From an uncultured Atopobiaceae bacterium (GTDB lineage: Bacteria > Actinomycetota > Coriobacteriia > Coriobacteriales > Atopobiaceae): a DNA stretch of 18,406 nt. Shown here one piece after another: positions 14,816 to 18,406 of the stretch. A program made the position numbers and the translations under genes. The stretch covers positions 1 through 18,406 of the forward strand of contig CANQSI010000011.1 in the NCBI GenBank assembly GCA_947626465.1, given 5' to 3'. Below the pieces are notes generated by a model that was not told the DNA's origin, did no database searches, and worked only from the letters and a program-made list of their open reading frames with translations. Positions within the stretch are counted from its first letter, which is position 1, and each line of letters starts with the position of its first letter.

Positions 14816-15448
14816 CTAGGAAAGCGCAGCGAGGATTTCGCGCTCCGTGAGCGCGCCTTCGCGAAGGACGCGGGGCGCGGGCCCCGTGGCGTCGACGACG
14901 GTCGAGGCGACGCCGATCTTCGATGCGCCCCCGTCGACGACCCACTCAACGGCGCCCGCGAGCTGGGGATTCAGCTCTCGCGCGCTTCGTGCCGGCGGCT
15001 CGCCGTGGAGGTTTGCACTCGTGAGGGCGAGTGGACGGCCCACTGCGGCGCTAAGCGCGCGGACGAAGGAGTGATCGGGCACGCGTAGGCCCACCGTGCC
15101 ATCTGCGGCGCGGAATCGCGGGGGCACCTCGCGTGACGCACGCACGACGAGCGTGAGCGCGCCCGGCCAAAACCGCTCGGCGAGCGCGCGTGCGTAGGGC
15201 GCCACATCCTTCGCATAGCGAGGGAGATCTGCGGCATCGCCCAGCACGAGCGGAAGCGTCTGGCTACGCTCACGGCCCTTGAGCTCGAAGATGCGATCGA
15301 GCGCGCGATCGGCCCCCATTGCGCATCCGATGCCGTAGACGGAATCGGTGGGGATGATGGCCACTTCTCCTCCGAGAAGCCCCGCCCCCACCTGGCGGGC
15401 GACGGCGTCGACGCCTGGGAGCGCTTCGGGGAGCTTGAGTTCGCGCAC
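14816..15448 (-). CDS. tsaC: Threonylcarbamoyl-AMP synthase (Sua5/YrdC/YwlC family)
   Basis: Makes the threonylcarbamoyl-AMP used for t6A37 in ANN-decoding tRNAs. The 210-residue product has the YrdC-domain signatures PTDSVYGIG (33-41), KGRERSQTLPL (57-67), WPGALTLVV (94-102), LRVPDH (121-126) and TSANLHG (143-149). The C-terminus ends soon after the domain, so it is the short TsaC/YwlC form rather than full two-domain Sua5. The start is GTG at 15448, with GAGGGAGG 8 bases upstream; longer open frames upstream run antiphase through prmC and are not real. It begins 14 bp after the prmC stop, the same prfA-prmC-tsaC order known in Mycobacterium and, with insertions, Bacillus. Confidence 0.93.
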   Translation of the reverse strand: MRELKLPEALPGVDAVARQVGAGLLGGEVAIIPTDSVYGIGCAMGADRALDRIFELKGRERSQTLPLVLGDAADLPRYAKDVAPYARALAERFWPGALTLVVRASREVPPRFRAADGTVGLRVPDHSFVRALSAAVGRPLALTSANLHGEPPARSARELNPQLAGAVEWVVDGGASKIGVASTVVDATGPAPRVLREGALTEREILAALS

Positions 15449-15462
15449 GATTCCCGCCTCCC

Positions 15463-16362
15463 TCACGCGCCCTGCACGCGCTGTGCAAGGAGGTAGCGGG
15501 GGCGCCCTGCGAGGTCCCGCTCCACGCGCACGTGCTCGAACGCGGGCGCACCGTTCGCTCCGCACGCGGATTCCACGAGCTCGGAAGCCGTATTCACGTG
15601 CCCCTCGAAGAGCTCGAGCGCAAGCGTGGCGCCCGGGGCGAGGAGCGCCGGCGCCACGTCCACGATCCTGCGCACCACGTCGAGCCCGTCCGCGCCCCCA
15701 TCGAGGGCAAGGCGCGGCTCGTGGTCGCGCACCTCTGCCGGAAGCTCGTCCACCACCGCGCTCGGGACGTAGGGCGGATTCGAGATCACGAGATCGAAGG
15801 TTCCCCAGGGCTCCCCGGGCACGCTGTCCGCGAGATCCCCCTCGCGCACCTGCACGCGCTCCGCGACCCCGAGCGCCTCGGCATTCCGCTTCGCGAGCGC
15901 CACCGCCGAGGGCGCGAGATCCGTCGCCCACACCCGCGCGTGGGGCCGCTCCGCCGCGATGGCGCAGGCGATGCAGCCCGTGCCGGTGCAGAGGTCGAGC
16001 ACGCGCACGGGCTCCCCGGCGCGCCTTTCGTCGAGCGCCGCAAGCGCGAGCTCCACGAGGAGTTCCGTTTCCGGGCGCGGGATGAGCACCCCCGGCTCGC
16101 AGGCGATCTCGAATCGCCGAAACGGCGCCGACCCCGTGAGGTACTGGAGTGGCTCTCCGGCCGCGCGCTTGGCCACAGCGGCCATCAATTGGAAGCGTTT
16201 TGCGAGGTCAAGGGGCTCGTCGCTATCGCGGTAGAGCTCGGCTCGGCTCTTTCCGCTCACCCATTCGAGTAGCCATTCCGCGCTTAAGCCGGCATGCTCG
16301 TCTCCCGCCGCCTCGAGCGTGCGTCGCGTTTTGAGGAGCGATTCGCCGAGCGTATCCCCCAT
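15463..16362 (-). CDS. prmC: Peptide chain release factor N5-glutamine methyltransferase
   Basis: Methylates the glutamine of the GGQ motif in release factors, using S-adenosylmethionine. The 299-residue product has an N-terminal helical domain (about 1-85), the substrate-positioning segment GVLIPRPETELL (91-102), the SAM-binding loop DLCTGTGCIACAIA (123-136), and the catalytic NPPY (195-198) in FDLVISNPPYVP. The ATG at 16362 is chosen because the aligned family start is here; it lacks a strong ribosome site and lies 23 bp after the prfA stop, so reinitiation after prfA is plausible. Its substrate is encoded by the gene just before it. Confidence 0.94.
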   Translation of the reverse strand: MGDTLGESLLKTRRTLEAAGDEHAGLSAEWLLEWVSGKSRAELYRDSDEPLDLAKRFQLMAAVAKRAAGEPLQYLTGSAPFRRFEIACEPGVLIPRPETELLVELALAALDERRAGEPVRVLDLCTGTGCIACAIAAERPHARVWATDLAPSAVALAKRNAEALGVAERVQVREGDLADSVPGEPWGTFDLVISNPPYVPSAVVDELPAEVRDHEPRLALDGGADGLDVVRRIVDVAPALLAPGATLALELFEGHVNTASELVESACGANGAPAFEHVRVERDLAGRPRYLLAQRVQGA

Positions 16363-16385
16363 GGCCGTGAAGCGAGCTTCGGCGC

Positions 16386-17453
16386 CTAGACCGCAGCCGC
16401 GAGGCGCTCCGCACGGTCTGCCGCGGCGAGCGCCTCGATCACGCTCGGGAGCGTGTCGCCGAGGAGCACGCCGTTGTACGTGCCGTTGAAGCCCACGCGG
16501 TGGTCCGTCACGCGATCCTGAGGCTGGTTGTAGGTGCGGATCTTCTCCGAACGGTTCCCGTGGCCGATCTGGCTCTGGCGCTCGGCGCCCATCTCCGCCT
16601 GCTGGCGCTCGAGCTCGCGCTCGTAGAGCCTCGCGCGCAGCATCTGCATGCACACCTCGCGGTTTTGGATCTGCGAGCGCTGGTCTTGCGACTGCACGAC
16701 GGTGTTCGTGGGGAGGTGCGTGATGCGCACGGCGGAGTACGTCGTGTTCACGCACTGGCCGCCCGGACCGCTCGCGCAATACGTATCGATCCGCAGCTCA
16801 GAGGGGTCGATCTGGATATCGATCTCGTCTGCCTCCGGCAAAACCGCCACCGTGGCCGTGGACGTTTGGATGCGCCCCTGGCTCTCGGTCTTCGGCACGC
16901 GCTGCACGCGGTGGACGCCGCTTTCGTACTTCATGATCGAGTACACCTGGTCGCCCGTGACCTTGAACTCGATGGTCTTGAAGCCGCCGGCCTCGGAGGG
17001 GGAGCTCGAGAGCACCTCCACCTTCCAGCCGCGCATCTGGGCGAAGCGCTCGTACATCTTGAAGAGGTCGCCCGCGAAGATGGCCGCCTCGTCGCCGCCC
17101 ACGCCCGCGCGGATCTCCACGATCGTGTCCTTCGCGTCGTTCGGATCGCCGGGGATGAGCATCACCTTGATCTCGTCCTCGAGGGCGGGAAGTATCGCCT
17201 CGTTGGCCTCGATGTCGGCCTGGAGCAGCTCCTTGGCCTCGGGATCGGCCTCTTCCTTGAGGAGCTCCTTCGCGGCGCGAATGTCGGCCTGCGCGCCTAG
17301 GTAGGCCTGCGCCTTCTCCACGAGCGGCGTCTGCTGGGAATGCTCCTTCGCCAAGCGGGCATACTCCTTCTGGTCGTTGTAGACCGCGGGATCGGAGAGC
17401 TTGGCGGTGAGCTCCGCGTAGGCATCGAGAAGTTTTTGGAGTTTGTCGTCCAT
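16386..17453 (-). CDS. prfA: Peptide chain release factor 1
   Basis: Recognises UAA and UAG stop codons and triggers peptide release. The ATG at 17453 (355 residues; AAAGGG 6 bases upstream) is preferred to an in-frame TTG eight codons earlier. Domain 1 is helical (1 to about 100), then VEIRAGVGGDEAAIF opens domain 2. The codon-recognition tripeptide is P-K-T in RVPKTESQGR, so the protein is the RF1 type (PxT) and not RF2 (SPF). The GGQ peptidyl-transfer motif is present in ASGPGGQCVNTTYSAV, where a serine or histidine more often follows GGQ and aspartate occurs in place of the tyrosine. The conserved histidine of GRIHTS is glutamine here (GRIQTS). It heads the prfA-prmC-tsaC group. Confidence 0.96.
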   Translation of the reverse strand: MDDKLQKLLDAYAELTAKLSDPAVYNDQKEYARLAKEHSQQTPLVEKAQAYLGAQADIRAAKELLKEEADPEAKELLQADIEANEAILPALEDEIKVMLIPGDPNDAKDTIVEIRAGVGGDEAAIFAGDLFKMYERFAQMRGWKVEVLSSSPSEAGGFKTIEFKVTGDQVYSIMKYESGVHRVQRVPKTESQGRIQTSTATVAVLPEADEIDIQIDPSELRIDTYCASGPGGQCVNTTYSAVRITHLPTNTVVQSQDQRSQIQNREVCMQMLRARLYERELERQQAEMGAERQSQIGHGNRSEKIRTYNQPQDRVTDHRVGFNGTYNGVLLGDTLPSVIEALAAADRAERLAAAV

Positions 17454-17556
17454 ACCTCGCCCTTTCCGGCTTGCCAACCTTGCATACTACCATGGGGCTT
17501 CACACCACGCGCCCCCTGCGCGCAATCATCGAAACCCGCTCGCGAAGGGATGATCC
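17454..17556. promoter_or_regulatory. Divergent intergenic region between prfA and the trigger-factor-like gene
   Basis: This 103-bp gap must hold start signals for at least the plus-strand gene. A TAGTAT box on the minus strand and a TGCATACTAC extended -10-like box on the plus strand overlap near 17482-17493, but neither has a good -35. The promoters are therefore only tentative. Confidence 0.3.
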
Positions 17557-18399
17557 ATGGGCATCGAAATCGCCAAGCCCGAGCCGATCCGCCTCGGCAA
17601 CCGCTACCTCTACACGCTCACGAGCTATGAGCCCGTGAAGATAGAGGTGTCCGTTGAGCGCACGAGCGATGCGGAGATCGACCTCACGCTGGAATCGCTC
17701 GCGGCGGACGGCGGCATCGAGGTAGATGCGCTCACCGACGAATGGGCGCGCGAACACACCGGCGCGCCATCGCTCGACGAGCTCAAGGCCTCGCTTGCCC
17801 GCGAGCGCGATCGCGCGGTGGCCAGCCGCACCGAGGAGGCCCGCTTCACCGCAGCCGTGACGGAGCTCGCGACGCGCCTCGGCCAAAAGGTTCCGGAGGA
17901 CGAGGTCGCACGCTACCGCGCGATGCTCCTGCGCTCAAACGAGCTCGACGCCGGCGCGCTCGGGCTCTCGCTCGACGACCTCCTCCTGAGGCTCGGCACG
18001 AGCAGGGCGGAGTTCGACCGCACCCTCGAGGAGCAGGCGCTTGTCGAGGCCGAACGCGAGGCGGCACTCTCGGCTTTCGCCTCCGAGCGCAAGCTCACCG
18101 TTGACGAGAGCGAGATCCCCTATCTCGTGGGGCAGGATCCCGCGCATGGAGCCGCCTACCTCGAGCAAATGAAGCAGCAGGGCGCGCTCGAGGGGCTTCG
18201 CTTCCAGTGCCTCCTCACGAAAGCCGCACGCGCGGTGGCTGCGGAAGCCACCTGCGTCTACGTGCAGGAATCGCCCGAAGAGGCCGCCAAACGCCTCCAG
18301 GCCATGCGCGACACCCTCGCACAGATGCGGGAGCGTTCGGCACGGCAAAAGGAACCCTCGGGCGATGCGCCCGAGGGCCCCAACCTGCATTTGGTGTGA
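17557..18399 (+). CDS. Trigger-factor-like protein without ribosome-binding and PPIase domains
   Basis: The only plus-strand gene, 280 residues, divergent from prfA. Residues about 25-48 (EPVKIEVSVERTSDAEIDLT and following) resemble the strand and helix of trigger factor that lead into its isomerase domain. Residues about 60-235 resemble the C-terminal chaperone domain: helical repeats with SLDELKASLARERDRAV, LGQKVPEDEVARYR, LGTSRAEFDRTLEEQ, and LTVDESEIPYLVGQDP. The N-terminal ribosome-docking signature (GFRxGKxP) and the whole FKBP-type isomerase domain are absent. The last 45 residues are charged and probably flexible. No signal peptide or membrane segment is seen, so a cytoplasmic chaperone or peptide-binding protein is inferred. 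AAGGGA lies 6-7 bases before the ATG. Family placement is by remote resemblance and needs a profile search. Confidence 0.65.
   Translation: MGIEIAKPEPIRLGNRYLYTLTSYEPVKIEVSVERTSDAEIDLTLESLAADGGIEVDALTDEWAREHTGAPSLDELKASLARERDRAVASRTEEARFTAAVTELATRLGQKVPEDEVARYRAMLLRSNELDAGALGLSLDDLLLRLGTSRAEFDRTLEEQALVEAEREAALSAFASERKLTVDESEIPYLVGQDPAHGAAYLEQMKQQGALEGLRFQCLLTKAARAVAAEATCVYVQESPEEAAKRLQAMRDTLAQMRERSARQKEPSGDAPEGPNLHLV
18355..18377 (+). other. Perfect hairpin inside the 3' end of the trigger-factor-like gene
   Basis: A 10-bp GC-rich stem (CCCTCGGGCG / CGCCCGAGGG) with a 3-base loop lies about 20 bases before the stop codon. No T-tract follows, so it is not a standard intrinsic terminator. It may slow the end of translation or protect the transcript 3' end. 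Confidence 0.5.
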
Positions 18400-18406
18400 G
18401 TGTGCG

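Noticed and set aside
15449..15931. Longer tsaC, prmC and atpH open frames reaching into the preceding genes
   Set aside because: The extra N-terminal parts are antiphase translations of prmC, prfA and atpF respectively, with biased Arg/Gly/Ala composition; internal starts match the families.
1..18406. tRNA genes, CRISPR arrays, insertion sequences, phage or defence genes
   Set aside because: No tRNA-like cloverleaf motif, regular spaced repeats, transposase or defence-type protein was seen anywhere in the window.

Overview
This is a high-GC chromosomal core region, very probably from the class Coriobacteriia (Actinomycetota). The left edge holds the 5' end of a 16S rRNA gene on the minus strand. 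It carries the AGAGTTCGATCC variant of the 27F primer site that I recall from Coriobacteriia. Eighteen of the nineteen protein genes and the rRNA lie on the minus strand; only the gene at the right edge is on the plus strand. There is no sign of a plasmid, phage, insertion sequence, CRISPR array or defence system.

In the direction of transcription (right to left) the layout is as follows. prfA (release factor 1), prmC (release-factor methyltransferase) and tsaC (tRNA t6A biosynthesis) form a translation-fidelity block. Next come glpK (glycerol kinase), with its own promoter and a structured leader, and a fused rpiB-upp gene. A 185-bp nested inverted-repeat element follows. Then comes the complete F-type ATP synthase operon atpIBEFHAGDC, followed by murA (peptidoglycan), a DtxR/MntR-type metal regulator, galU (UDP-glucose synthesis) and a degenerate phosphohexomutase. 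Last is a promoter region leading into the rRNA operon. Divergent from prfA is a trigger-factor-like protein that has lost its ribosome-binding and isomerase domains.

The backbone prfA-prmC-tsaC-(rpiB, upp)-atp-murA is an old gene order, recognisable from memory in Bacillus subtilis and, with rrs after murA, in Mycobacterium tuberculosis. Most of the window is therefore ordinary housekeeping DNA, and I do not see a dedicated new system. Several departures are worth attention: a mutase homologue that lacks its catalytic serine and metal loop; an rpiB-upp fusion that joins two genes lying near each other in Bacillus; strong preference for TAG stop codons (12 of 19 genes) together with a His-to-Gln change in the stop-codon-reading loop of RF1; the nested inverted repeat before the atp operon; a long stem in the glpK leader; and the minimal trigger-factor relative.
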